A DNA stretch of 64,000 bases from Azolla caroliniana (lineage: Eukaryota > Polypodiophyta). Shown piece after piece: positions 1 to 9,800 of this stretch. Each line of letters begins with the position of its first letter. Position 1 is the stretch's first letter. The notes under the pieces were generated by a model. It did not search any database. It was not told the DNA's origin and saw nothing but the letters and a program-made list of their open reading frames with translations. The position numbers and the translations under genes were made by a program. The stretch spans positions 5,456,001 to 5,520,000 of the forward strand of contig JBHGNT010000022.1 in NCBI GenBank assembly GCA_043228905.1, read 5' to 3'.

Positions 1-1658
1 GCATATGTTAAGTCACTTAATCCGGAGGTAAGACACATCTCCGGAAAAGACAACGCTGTAGCGGATATGCTATCAAGGGTGCGGTTCGGAGATGACATAA
101 CCAAATCCGATAATGAAGAAGTTTCCGAAGACTACTTTGCTTCGGAGCACATATGTTGGGTGGAAGTAATCCAAGAATTCCGGGAAGAAGAATACGAGGG
201 AGAAAGCTTGTTAATTGGGAAAATGCTACGAGAAATCAAGGAATCATTTGACAATAAAGATCCGAAGTAAGAAACGGCAAGTCCGAAAGTTCTTCTTGAA
301 AATGGATTTTTATGGAGGGAGTCGAAAAGACCGGGTGGCATACCACTTCGAGTAGTCGGGACAAAAGAGCAACGAAACCAGGTAATGTCCGAATTTCACG
401 AATCTGATTGGGCTGGACATCGGGGAACATGGGCAACATTTGGGAAGATCAAGCAAAGATATTGGTGGAAGAATATGTATAAAGATGTCGCGGAGTTCAC
501 GGAAAGCTGCGAGAAGTGTCAAATCTACTCCAGAGTTCAACACCGAGATGAGTTACATCCGACATTCTCACCGACAATCAACTTCAAATGGATGGTTGAC
601 ATTGTAGCCATGCCAACCGGGATCAGACAAAAGAAGTACTTGGTGTTAGCTCGGGAAGATCTCACAAACCAAGTAGAAGGTCGGGCGCTACGGAGGAAAA
701 CATGTTCTACGGTATGCCAATTCCTTTTGGAAGAAGTGTTTTGTAGGTACGGGTGCGTAGGACAAGTGATTGCGGATCGGGGAGAACTCGACTCTGATAA
801 AGCTAAGGAATTCTTCACTAAACATGGAGTTCGGTTAACACTGACAACGGCATACAATCCAGAAGCCAATGGGAAGATCGAACGAGGACATAGTCCGATT
901 GTCAAAGCACTTGCGAAGGCATGCAATGGAAGGGTCAAGGATTGGCCATAGATGCTTCCGTATGCACTATGGGGGGATCGGACGACACATAGCTCCGTAA
1001 CCGGTTACATGCCGGCAGAACTTATGACCGGACAAGCACCGGTAATGCCGACGGAAACCGCAATCGCAACATGGACAATGCTACCATGGAAGGAAGAGAT
1101 GAGCCGGGAAGAACTACTAGCGGTTCGGATATGACAACTGGAGGGAAGACCGGAAGACATAGCGGAAGCAATACGCCGACAACAAGAAGCGCGATTCCGG
1201 AATAAAAGCCGGTTCGACACAAAGCACCGACTACGACCGCAGAAGATTGAAGAAGGAGATTGGGTGATTGTCTACGACAGTAGTTTGGATCATCAACATA
1301 CAACGATGCGGAAGTTCGCGAAAAGGTGGTTCGAGCCATATGAGGTTCGGAAAGTTTTCGATAACGGAACTTACCGACTATGCAAGTTGGATGGAACGAC
1401 GCTACGAGTGCCTATAGCCAGGAAACGGGTGAAGATTTTCAAGAAGCGGACTGAAGAAGAAGCCTATGTGATCCTAGACAAGACCGACAAGAAGGAGCAA
1501 TCAGACGAAGATCGCGGTGATGCGGAAAGCGAGGAAAGTGGATTACAACTCATAGTCGACTTAAGGGGAGAATTGGAGGAAGCTTCGGATGAAGGTGAAT
1601 AGCAAGCATCGGGGACTTCGGCACATACCGGAGGATGTGCGGGTTTGGAGGGGGCGAG
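1..1658 (+). pseudogene. Ty3/gypsy pol relic: RNase H end and integrase
   Basis: One forward frame reads from the RNase H tail (GKDNAVADMLSR near 50-80) through integrase to an acidic C-terminus at about 1602. The integrase zinc finger has H..H near 400-420 and CEKC near 512. The core shows WMVDIV near 590, IADRG near 770 and GKIERGH near 875, giving the D, D and E positions. The tail PYALWGDRTTHSSVTGY and a KRWFEPYEV-type region follow. The frame is broken by three stops and no frameshift: 268-270, 949-951 (where the family has a sense codon after DWP) and 1132-1134. The 5' part lies outside the window. I see no chromodomain. It is a dead copy of a Ty3-type polyprotein; the exact lineage is not assigned. 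Confidence 0.85.
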
Positions 1659-1721
1659 TGTCGTAGTGTAATTTGCACACTACATGAAAAATTACATTTT
1701 TGGTTTCTCCAGATAGGATAT
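1659..1721 (+). repeat. Start of the gypsy 3' LTR (truncated)
   Basis: Directly after a purine-rich tract (tttggagggggcgag) the sequence starts TGTCGTAGTG, as expected for the 5' end of a 3' LTR. About 60 bp later it becomes similar to a copia LTR, so the gypsy LTR seems to be cut off. The other end is not recognisable. Confidence 0.45.
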
Positions 1722-1976
1722 GGAGTACCCAGTGAGAACTGGAAGGAAGAACCGGTGAGGACCGAAACCGGTAAGGAGACCGGCAAGAGCCGGATGAAGA
1801 AGGCCGGTGAAAGTCGGTGAGAAACGGACGAAGAGGACCGGTAACAGGGATCCGGTAAGAATCGGATAAAGAAAATTGGCGAGAATCGGATGAAGCAGAA
1901 CCGGCAAGAGCCGGATGAAGAAGGCCGGTGAGAGTCTCTCACCAGATGAAGAGACATATTTGTAAATAGAAGAAAG
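1722..1976 (+). repeat. CCGG-rich copia LTR U3 fragment (E-type)
   Basis: This block is a degenerate tandem repeat of units such as ggcaagagccggatgaagaa and accggtgag. It matches, in opposite orientation, the U3 minisatellite of the copia LTR at 62458-62700, sharing GTACCCAGTGAGAACTGG and CAAGAGCCGGATG. It ends like that LTR with caccagatgaagagacatat and a tttgtaaata run. It is therefore a U3 piece of an A/E-type copia LTR in forward orientation. Confidence 0.6.
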
Positions 1977-1995
1977 TATAAAATTATATATTACA

Positions 1996-2062
1996 TGCAT
2001 AGGGCAAGAATCAAACCTTGCACCTCCATGTTAATAATGTTAAGCCTTATCATTATACTAGC
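1996..2062 (-). repeat. Possible tRNA-derived SINE head
   Basis: On the minus strand an A-box-like TATAATGATAAGGC (complement 2044-2057) is followed about 28 nt later by a B-box-like GGTTTGATTCTTGCC (complement 2003-2017). This is the spacing of Pol III internal promoters in tRNA-derived SINEs. The match is degenerate, no poly(A) tail or target duplication was found, and it could be chance. Confidence 0.28.
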
Positions 2063-2504
2063 GTATTATGAATTTTAAAGTTATACTAAACTTTATCCCA
2101 TGTAAAATTTCTAGACATGCATGGTACAAAAAGTTATTCATGCATAGACACTCGAGTTAAAAGAAAAGATGAGATAGAAAGCTAATCATGCACATGCAGT
2201 GTGCATGAAAACTAAAGATAGGAAAAGTATGATTCTTGCATGTGATAAACTTAGACTCTTCCAACACTATATAAGGAAGAGAGAAAGATGTATAGAGGTT
2301 GTTGATTATTTTACAAGGATTTTGATCAATCTAAGATATTCGTGGGATTCACGATTTTTTTTCCATCTATTTCTCTCTTACATTCTAAGTATCAATTAAT
2401 ACACTATACTCGTGGGATTCACGAGGTTCATATCTTCTTTCAAATATTTCTCTTTCTTGCAATCGATTCATAAGGAGCCTTATCTCATATTCTTCTTTCT
2501 CCTA
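2063..2504. other. AT-rich spacer with TATA-like site and repeated hairpin
   Basis: No gene is seen. A TATA-like CTATATAAGG lies at 2268-2277. The 14-nt sequence CGTGGGATTCACGA occurs at 2341-2354 and again at 2411-2424. Each copy is an inverted repeat (CGTG/CACG arms, GGATT loop). The layout resembles the R-U5 part of an LTR, but no LTR ends could be fixed. Confidence 0.35.
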
Positions 2505-2985
2505 GTCCAAAACCTCAGCGGTTCCCACCCGACTCACGCAACGATCCGGAGCCGAAAGGCATGACAGCGTAATCGGTCATAACCGATATCGAGGTCTTCT
2601 CGGCCGACGCGGACTTCTCTCTTGAAGACCTGTCATCGCTTCCCTCGGAGTCGGACTCGCGTCGGTCTAACTCGTTCCTATCCGTGCCGGAATCCGACAC
2701 CTTCTTCTTCCCTTTCTCTTTGCGTGTAAGCCGTCTCCTCGGCTTCCTGCGCGGGGAATGCACGGCCGAGTCTGCACCACTAGTCGGCTCGTAATCGGAC
2801 TGGTCGAACCGACACAGTCATCCATTCGGTCCACTTAACTAAAATGAAACTGGACTCTCTTCGTCAGTCCCGATTTCAGGCTCATCCAGAGGCATCTCGG
2901 CCTCGCTGACCTCATCGTCAGAACTCGGATTGGAGGTGAGGTCCGGAGTCGGAGGAAAGTACCAGGACATGGACTCATCAAACCT
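2505..2985 (-). pseudogene. Copia B-family fragment (integrase-RT hinge)
   Basis: The minus strand encodes HSPRRKPRRRLTRKEKGKKK followed by an acidic and serine-rich stretch. It closely matches the linker between integrase and reverse transcriptase in element B2 (47323-47775). The fragment stops just past the part that corresponds to DESMSWYFPPTP. No integrase or RT is attached on either side, so it is an isolated debris piece. Confidence 0.75.
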
Positions 2986-3073
2986 CTACTAATAGGCTTT
3001 GATGAAATGGAACCTAAACTAGGTTGTACAAATCTAGGGTTGTCCAACCAAATGGCCCCTATTTTGGCTGAAC

Positions 3074-4235
3074 TTATTCATTTGACTCCTCTTCTAATTG
3101 GCTTAGGACTTGAAACTTATTGGACAAGGGTGGATTATTCATAATATTAGAATCACTAAGTGCTTCTAAAATGTTGGAGTCATTTTTATTGTCATAGTGA
3201 ATTTGATTTACCTGACGTTCGGCCTTCGGGAACAATGAATGGCTATATGTCCTACACCTCCGCAATATAAGCAGAGACAGTTTGCTTGGTGTCATTACTT
3301 CTCTTCCTCCGACAATGGTCCTCATCGTTAGGTCATATTGATCCCCATGGGTGTAGGCCTATCCATTGGGGCTGGACTACGTGTCTGCCTTGGAGTTGGA
3401 GTAGGGCTATATGTTTTCCTTGGAGATGATTGCGCCGTTACTAATGCATAAGTTGGTGTGAATGTTGATCTTGTTATTTGTTGTTGTCGTTCACATCGAC
3501 GCTCAAAAAGACGATTATCACACCGTATTGCTTGACTAATAGCTTATGTAAGTGATTTTGGATCCTCGGGAAAGGTAAGAAGTAAGTCCTTCACATCACT
3601 ACAAAGACTAGAACGAAATTGCTCCATTAGGGTTTTGTTTATCCCAAGGAACATTGGTTGCGATGAGACAAAAATTGGTTGCATATGTCGATGTTGGTTG
3701 ATTACCTTGACATAGTGTAGAATCTTGTCGATTGTTGTTCTTGCCCCATCTGTATCTCCAAACGAAGCTTCAAATTCTTTGATAAACTCCTCGAAATTAT
3801 GCAGTAGAGGAGAGTTTGTCTGTCGTAATGGAGCAAACCATGAGAATGTTATGCCAATGAATAAGGTGCCCATTAACCCAACTTGTGATGCATCTGTTGG
3901 ATAACGCGTGGAATGCATTTGAACTACCAACCACACTTGATTCAAGAAACCTCGGATTTGCACCCTCGAACCAACAAATTTAGTTGGGAGGCTTATTTTG
4001 GGCTCCTTGATAATTCCTTGACCTTTGACCCTTTATTGTTGTAAAACTACAATTTTCAATTCTAATTGTTGCACCCGTCGTGTAAACTCCTATTCTTGTT
4101 GTTGCTTCTCCATAGTAACCTTTTGTAGATCTCCAAGAAGATGTTGATTCTCTAATTCAAGAGATTCAAACTTGGATTTAAGATTCTCCATTTTTGCAAC
4201 AAGGGTGAGATATTCTTCTGAGTTGATCGTGGCCA
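3074..4235 (-). pseudogene. Ty3/gypsy gag relic
   Basis: On the minus strand an ATG at 4235 starts MATINSEEYLTLVAKMENL and a coiled-coil-like segment. A retrotransposon gag domain follows (FIGITFSWFAPL, NSPLLHNFEEFIKEFEASFG) at 3963-3544. Then comes a decayed zinc-knuckle region with RRCRTYSHSLFPKAERQVNQ near 3250-3190. Stops occur in the coiled-coil region (two) and after gag, and reading frames shift. The copy ends near 2985 before protease. Its promoter LTR lies just upstream, at 4305-4628. It is a dead 5' part of a minus-strand gypsy element. Confidence 0.8.
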
Positions 4236-4281
4236 TGGTTTCGTGATGTTTATAGAGGAGGATAAAGGAGAGAGAGATAAA

Positions 4282-4304
4282 TTCGAATCAAACTATCAGA
4301 ACCA
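4282..4304 (-). promoter_or_regulatory. Probable primer binding site of the gag relic
   Basis: Between the LTR and the gag start, the minus strand begins TGGTTCTGATAG. Read on the plus strand, 4282-4304 looks like a tRNA 3' end: a 7-nt T-loop TTCGAAT, 5-nt T-stem strand, 7-nt acceptor strand, one discriminator base and CCA. This supports a tRNA-primed element. The tRNA species is not identified. Confidence 0.45.
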
Positions 4305-4628
4305 AGAGAAAAGATAGAGTGACAGAAGAAAGATGTAAAGAGATCACAAGAAGAGAGGAATGAAATGATAAGAGAAGAATGAATGTATTAAATGAGAATG
4401 AAAACAAGATAGGTGATGAGAGCTTAAGACTGGTGTTGATTCGAATTGGTTTGAAAGAATTGTATGCCTATATTTATAGGTTCCTATAGAATAGCCTAGA
4501 GATTTCTATAATGTTCTGGAATGTTCTAGACCTAGAATATTCTAAGATGTTCTAGGATATTCTAGAATGTTTTAGAATGTTCCAGAGTAGTAAATAATCA
4601 GTTTATTATAAGAAGTACCTTTTATCAT
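4305..4628 (-). repeat. 5' LTR remnant of the minus-strand gypsy relic
   Basis: This stretch lies between the primer site of the gag relic and the G1 target duplication, and it carries a minus-strand TATA box and an upstream array. No canonical TG/CA ends are visible. The outer end may have been cut by the G1 insertion or lie beyond it, so the boundaries are approximate. Confidence 0.45.
4467..4587 (-). promoter_or_regulatory. LTR promoter: TATA box with heat-shock-element-like array
   Basis: A minus-strand TATAAATA (complement 4471-4478) has, starting about 26 bp upstream, alternating TTC and GAA units every 5 bp. TTC, GAA and TTC stand at 4514, 4519 and 4524. A second run in a single register goes from 4535 to 4587: GAA, TTC, aGA, TTC, GgA, TTC, GAA, TTt, GAA, TTC, GAg. 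Alternating nGAAn units at 5-bp spacing are the heat shock factor binding consensus. Function is inferred. The run may also be a degenerate minisatellite. Confidence 0.55.
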
Positions 4629-4633
4629 CTCAT

Positions 4634-5072
4634 TGTTGTCCACCGGAATAGTAACCGACGGACAAGAGCTTAGGAATAAGAAATAATATAAGATCATAAC
4701 GCATGTAACGGTTCACTCAGGAAGCGTGAACGGCTAAATAGACCCTGCGTATATAAAGGGCATAAAACCTCTGATAGAGGGAGCGTGTAATTTTGGGAAT
4801 GTAAGAAACGTCTCATAGTAGAATTCTATCTTCTCTGATTCTCTATGTATAGCTACGGCTAATCCACTGTGTATATCTTGAAGACCTAAGCGTGTAAGAA
4901 CATAAGTGTAACCTTTGCTAAGGATTCAGTTGTAGTCATATCCCTTATATGCTGATAGGTTACAAGGAACATTCCCCTACACATTACGCTTAGACGCCTA
5001 TTCATTGTTCCACACCCACCTGGAGGTCTAGGTCGAAGGACTGACCGCGGACTGTGTTCCTAATCGGCAACA
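4634..5072 (+). repeat. G1 5' LTR
   Basis: This 439-bp LTR starts TGTTGTCCACCGG and ends CGGCAACA. A TATA box (GTATATAAAGGG) lies at about 4749-4760. It matches the 3' LTR end to end. The next bases (CTTTCGGCACGC, then TTGGTGATC) hold no obvious initiator-methionine primer site. Confidence 0.93.
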
Positions 5073-5108
5073 CTTTCGGCACGCTTGGTGATCTGTGTCT
5101 TCCCATAG

Positions 5109-6229
5109 ATGAACAACGACGAATGGATGTTTAGCCGCAGACGTCCCAGAGAACCAACACGACAAGACCAACCAATAACAAGGTCCGTCACACGCCAGGC
5201 AGAAGAACACGCACGACACAAGCCGTGCCTCAGCAACCTCAGTACTACCTATCGTGAGTACAAAGGTGATTCTTCGCTCTCCAAATACCTTGACGAGACG
5301 CGGGGACTACACTCATCACAGCCACCCGGTGGTCTTTCCCGACCCGCCGTAGCCCCCACCATGGCCTTTGCCTACCCCCACTTTAACGGCGAAACCGACG
5401 CCGCAACGCATATTCGCATGTTCCTGAATGTCTGGAATGCGAACCACATGGCGCAGAGCCTTTCGGAGGCGGTAGCACACCAGTCGAAAATGACGGAGTT
5501 CAGGTTAAAATTAGATGGGCGAGCGGCGTTTTGGCATTCACAGATGGATTTACCAGCAATAACAATCTTCGATCAGCTACAGTCCGCGTTCTTGCGATTC
5601 TTCCATCGGAGGGTTCCACAACGTGAAATCCTCAGACAGCTTTATACGATTAAGCAACTGCCGATCGAGACGATAGCGGACTTCAGCTTACGTTTCCAAA
5701 ATCTACGACGGAAACTGGAACGGAGCCCTGCGGAAGACGAGGCTCGGGAAACATTTATGGCAACTTTACGCCGGCCCATCCGGGCAACGCTCAACAACAA
5801 TAGCGTGAAAGGGGAAATGACGGATATGGTAATTGAACGAGCCTTACAGCTCGAGTTGGATGACGAGGAGGAAAGGTTTTCTATATCCTCCTTACGACAA
5901 GCGTTACCTCAGGATGAGGAACGCCAGTTTCGTCAAGCAATCCAGTGCATGATTTGCTTGAAATCGGGGCATTCCGCAGTGGACTGCAATATGCGAATCC
6001 ACTACCCAATCTACCACTCGAAGGCTCACACAATCAACCAATGCGAATACAATATGTTAAACAGAGCCACTCCTGCAGTCCGCAACATGGACACATAACG
6101 TCAACCACACCGGACTGAACAAAGGAGGCAAGAAGACCGACCCCGGTATAAGGATCACAACCCACGGGAGGACCAGTACCACCGAAATCGCCGAAATCAC
6201 AACGATTCCGAGGAGGACGAACTAGAGGA
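5109..6229 (+). pseudogene. G1 gag, first part
   Basis: The reading frame starts MNNDEWMFSRRR. A retrotransposon gag domain follows (YPHFNGETDAATHIRMFLN, GRAAFWHSQMD, FLRFFHRRVPQREILRQL) and then a CCHC zinc knuckle CMICLKSGHSAVDC near 5950-5990. A stop stands at 6096-6098, after which the same frame runs on to 6229. There A1 is inserted, and the frame resumes at 11563. Removing A1 plus one CAAGG copy takes out 5328 nt, a multiple of three, so the frame is kept across the insertion. Confidence 0.85.
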
Positions 6230-6234
6230 CAAGG

Positions 6235-6838
6235 TGTTGGGATTACGGTCCCTTCGGATGGGATGGTCGGATATCGGAGATGAATGCCGACAAGCCCGGT
6301 TTCGGTTTCGGATCCGGATGACGAAGACCCCGGTTTCGGTACCGGATGACGAATGTACCCGGAGAGCGATCCGGATGCAGGGACATATCCGTGAATATGT
6401 TCGCTATGGGCCCCTGAGGCTACAGTTGTAAATAGCCCAAAGTCATATAAGTATAAATATGACTTAGGGCAAACAGTTTTACTGTTGCTTCTCATTTTTT
6501 TGTTTTTCCACTTTAGAGGAGTGAAGAGAGAGCAACCGTGAGAGAGATAGAGTGCGAGAGAGGAAGAGGTAGACGCCTCTGTGTATTTCCGCCGCCTGTG
6601 GCGAGGACAGCGAGCTCAAGGTCGTCGCCTTGCAGCTCGCCATTGTATACTTCTCTGTATAGTGTTGGTTTGGAGTCTTGTACTCCCGTGGTTTTTCCCG
6701 TCTAGGGTTTTCCACGTTAATCCCTGTGTACTCGCGTTTTTTGTTTCTCCGTGTGGTTCCTATTTTCTGCTGCATTGATTCGCGATTACTCGGTTGTGGC
6801 CGAGTGGTGAAGGTGAATCGAAGCGTCGATTCCCAACA
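6235..6838 (+). repeat. A1 5' LTR
   Basis: U3 carries two copies of a CCGGTTTCGG-type repeat with CCGGATGACGAA (about 6297-6352). A palindrome with 14-bp arms (6435-6448 and 6457-6470, one mismatch) encloses the TATA region, with TATAAATA at 6452-6459. A GTGG/CCC...GGG/CCAC inverted repeat lies at 6688-6715. The end is GTCGATTCCCAACA. Confidence 0.95.
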
Positions 6839-6841
6839 AAC

Positions 6842-6853
6842 TGGTATCAGAGC
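6842..6853 (+). promoter_or_regulatory. A1 primer binding site (initiator tRNA-Met)
   Basis: TGGTATCAGAGC lies three bases after the 5' LTR. This is complementary to the 3' end of plant initiator tRNA-Met, the usual primer for Ty1/copia reverse transcription. Confidence 0.9.
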
Positions 6854-6868
6854 GAACTGCTGCAGAAA

Positions 6869-9800
6869 ATGGAAGGCGGCGGCAGCGGGCAGCCGGGGAT
6901 GATGGTGCTAAATGCACAGAATTACGCCGACTGGAAGATCAAGATGGAGGATCTTCTGATTGTTCGGGACCTGTACGAACCGATTGACAGGTCGGAAATA
7001 CCGAAGGGGGTACTTGAGTCGGAATGGAGGCTTCTGAACCGGAAAGCCGTTGCAACCATTCGGCAATACGTCGACGTGAGCGTTCTACAACATGTGGCGA
7101 ACGACACCAACGCATATGAGATGTGGCGGAAGCTGTCGGGCCTCTATGAGAGGAAGAATGCGTTGAACCGAACCTCCCTGATGAGGAAGATCGTGAATCT
7201 CAAGTACCGGGATGGCGAGAGTATGGTGGAACACGTAAGCACGTTCATGGGATTCGTGAATCAGCTTGCGGCGATCAAGTTCCCGTTGGAGGATGCAATG
7301 CAAGCCATCATCCTGATGTGTACATTGCCGGAAAGCTGGGAGAACTTGGTGGTAACTCTCAGCACCTCCTGCGCCGAAGATAACTTGTCCTTACAAACGG
7401 TAAAGACAAGTATTTTGAATGAAGAAGCGCGTCGGAGAGATAAGGAACCGGCCTCCGACCCGAAGATGTTGTTTACCGAATCCGATCGGGGAAGACAATG
7501 GAACCGGAGTCCGCAAAGACGGGAGAAGTCGGGGACCCGGTCGCAGTCAAGAGGAAGGCCCACATGCTTCCACTGTGGGAAGCCCGGGCACTTCCGAAAG
7601 AATTGTCGGCATTACCGAAAGGACAATGGAACCGACAACACCGATTCGAAGAAGTCACCGGAGAGAAACGGTGCATACCGGGGAGCCACGGACCGGAGAG
7701 GTCCGGATCGGCGAGGGCAGGACCGGAAAGGAACGACGGCACTCGCGGCAAGTGAAGAGGAGATCATGCTCATCACCGAAGAAGGTGAACTAAACATTGC
7801 CGGCGATGAGACGACCTGGGTGGTCGATTCCGGAGCATCGTTCCACCTGACCCCGGAGAGAAGATACTTCTCATCCTACACAGCCGGCGAGCATGGCTGT
7901 GTTCGGATGGGAAACGAAGGTACGTGCCGGATTGCCGGCATAGGAGACGTGTGGTTGACAACCCCGACGGGATGCAAAATGCTGCTGAAGAATGTCCGAC
8001 ACGTTCCGGAGGTCCGACTGAACCTGATTTCGGCCGGGAGGCTAGATGATGAAGGCTACACGGGTAGCATCCGGAACGGTGTCATGAAGTTCAGCAAGGG
8101 GAGCTTGATAGTGGCTCGGGCCCGGAAGGTCAACACATTGTACCTGATGAATGCTTGGTTATGTCCGGAAGAGCTGAATGTGGCAGCCGACACTGCCGGT
8201 GAGCTGTGGCACAAAAGACTGTGCCACATGAGTGAGAAGGGGATGAAGAGGCTTGCAAAAGACAACCTTATTCCAGTGAAGCACGTGCACCTGGAGAAGT
8301 GCACCGATTGCCTGGCCGGTAAGCAGAACCGAGCCTCCTTCCACTCAAGGCCACCGAAGAGACGTAGTGTACCATTGGAGTTGGTACACACTGATGTGTG
8401 TCAAGTAGAAACGAAGTCACATGGCGGAGCCCAGTACTTCGTGACATTCATTGATGACCACAGCCGGAAGCTGTGGACGGCACCGATGAAGACAAAGGAC
8501 CAAGTGTTGTGCGTCTTCAAAGAACTCCACGCGAGAGTGGAAAGGGAATCCGGCAAGAAGCTGAAAGCGATACGAGCGGATAACGGAGGGGAATACCGGG
8601 GGCAGTTCCAGGAGTACTGTCGCTCGAAGGGAATCCGACTCGAGTTTACTATGCCGAAGACGCCGGAACTGAACGGGCTGGCCGAGAGGATGAACCGGAC
8701 CATAATGGAGAGGGTCCGGAGTATGCTGGCGCATGCGAAATTACCCAAGGGGTTTTGGGCTGAGGCAATGTCGACGGCGACATACGTGATAAACAGATCA
8801 CCCTCAGTACCTTTGGACGGAGACACGCCGCAGAGAGTGTGGACCGGTAGGGAAGTATCCTACCGGCATCTGAAGGTGTTCGGGTGTCTCGCATACGTGC
8901 ATGTGGCAAAGGACCGGAGAGGAAAGCTAGATCCAAAGACCCGGCCATGCATATTCCTCGGATACGGCGACGACGAGTTCGGCTACCGAGTATGGGACCC
9001 GGTTGACAAGAAGATATTCAGGAGTCGAGACATCATCTTCATGGAGGACAAGACACTCGCCGACTGGGAGTCGGAGAAGAAGATGAAGAGCTCCAAGTCA
9101 ACCGGTGAGGATAAACTCTACGAGGAGCAGTCCCGACCGGCAAGGGACCGGTTAGCACTCGAGGATCCGGCCGAAGACGGTGAAGAAACCGAACCGGTCG
9201 AAGAAGACGAAAATGATACCGGAACCGGCCCCGATCCCGAAATGGATTCGGATGAAGAAGAATCGGAAGAACCGGTTACCGAAGCTCCGGAACGGAGATA
9301 TCCTCTAAGAGAGAGAAGGGCCCCCCGGAGATTTCCGGAACCAGAGCACGTGCTGCTAACCGACGAGGGGGAGCCGGAGAGCTTTGAAGAAGCAAAACAT
9401 GACACCCAGAGCCGCAGGTGGTTGAGTGCCATGCAGGACGAGATGGATTCCCTGCATGAGAACCACACATATGAACTTGTGGAGTTGCCGAAAGGAAAGC
9501 GGGCACTTCGAAACAAGTGGGTGTTCAAGCTGAAACCGGGAGATGCCGGAAACCCCCCGAGATACAAAGCCAGGATCGTGGTGAAGGGGTTTCAGCAGAA
9601 GAAGGGCGTCGACTTCGACGAGATATTTGCCCCGGTAGTGAAGATGACCTCCATCCGGACGGTGCTGAGCATAGCGGCAAGCATGGACCTCGAGGTAGAA
9701 CAGATGGACGTGAAGACGGCATTCCTTCACGGTGACCTCGATGAAGAGATCTACATGCAGCAACCGGAAGGATTCGAGAAGAAAGGGAAGGAGCACCTGG

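Noticed and set aside
6794-6868. Gag start at the ATG inside the A1 5' LTR (25 extra residues)
   Set aside because: A2 has a one-base deletion after the primer site that breaks this extension, and in A3 the extension has a different sequence. The ATG after the primer site is shared by all three.
9118-9567. Long antisense ORFs across the copia coding regions
   Set aside because: They mirror the codon pattern of gag-pol and recur at the same relative position in A2 and A3 only because the sense strand is conserved.
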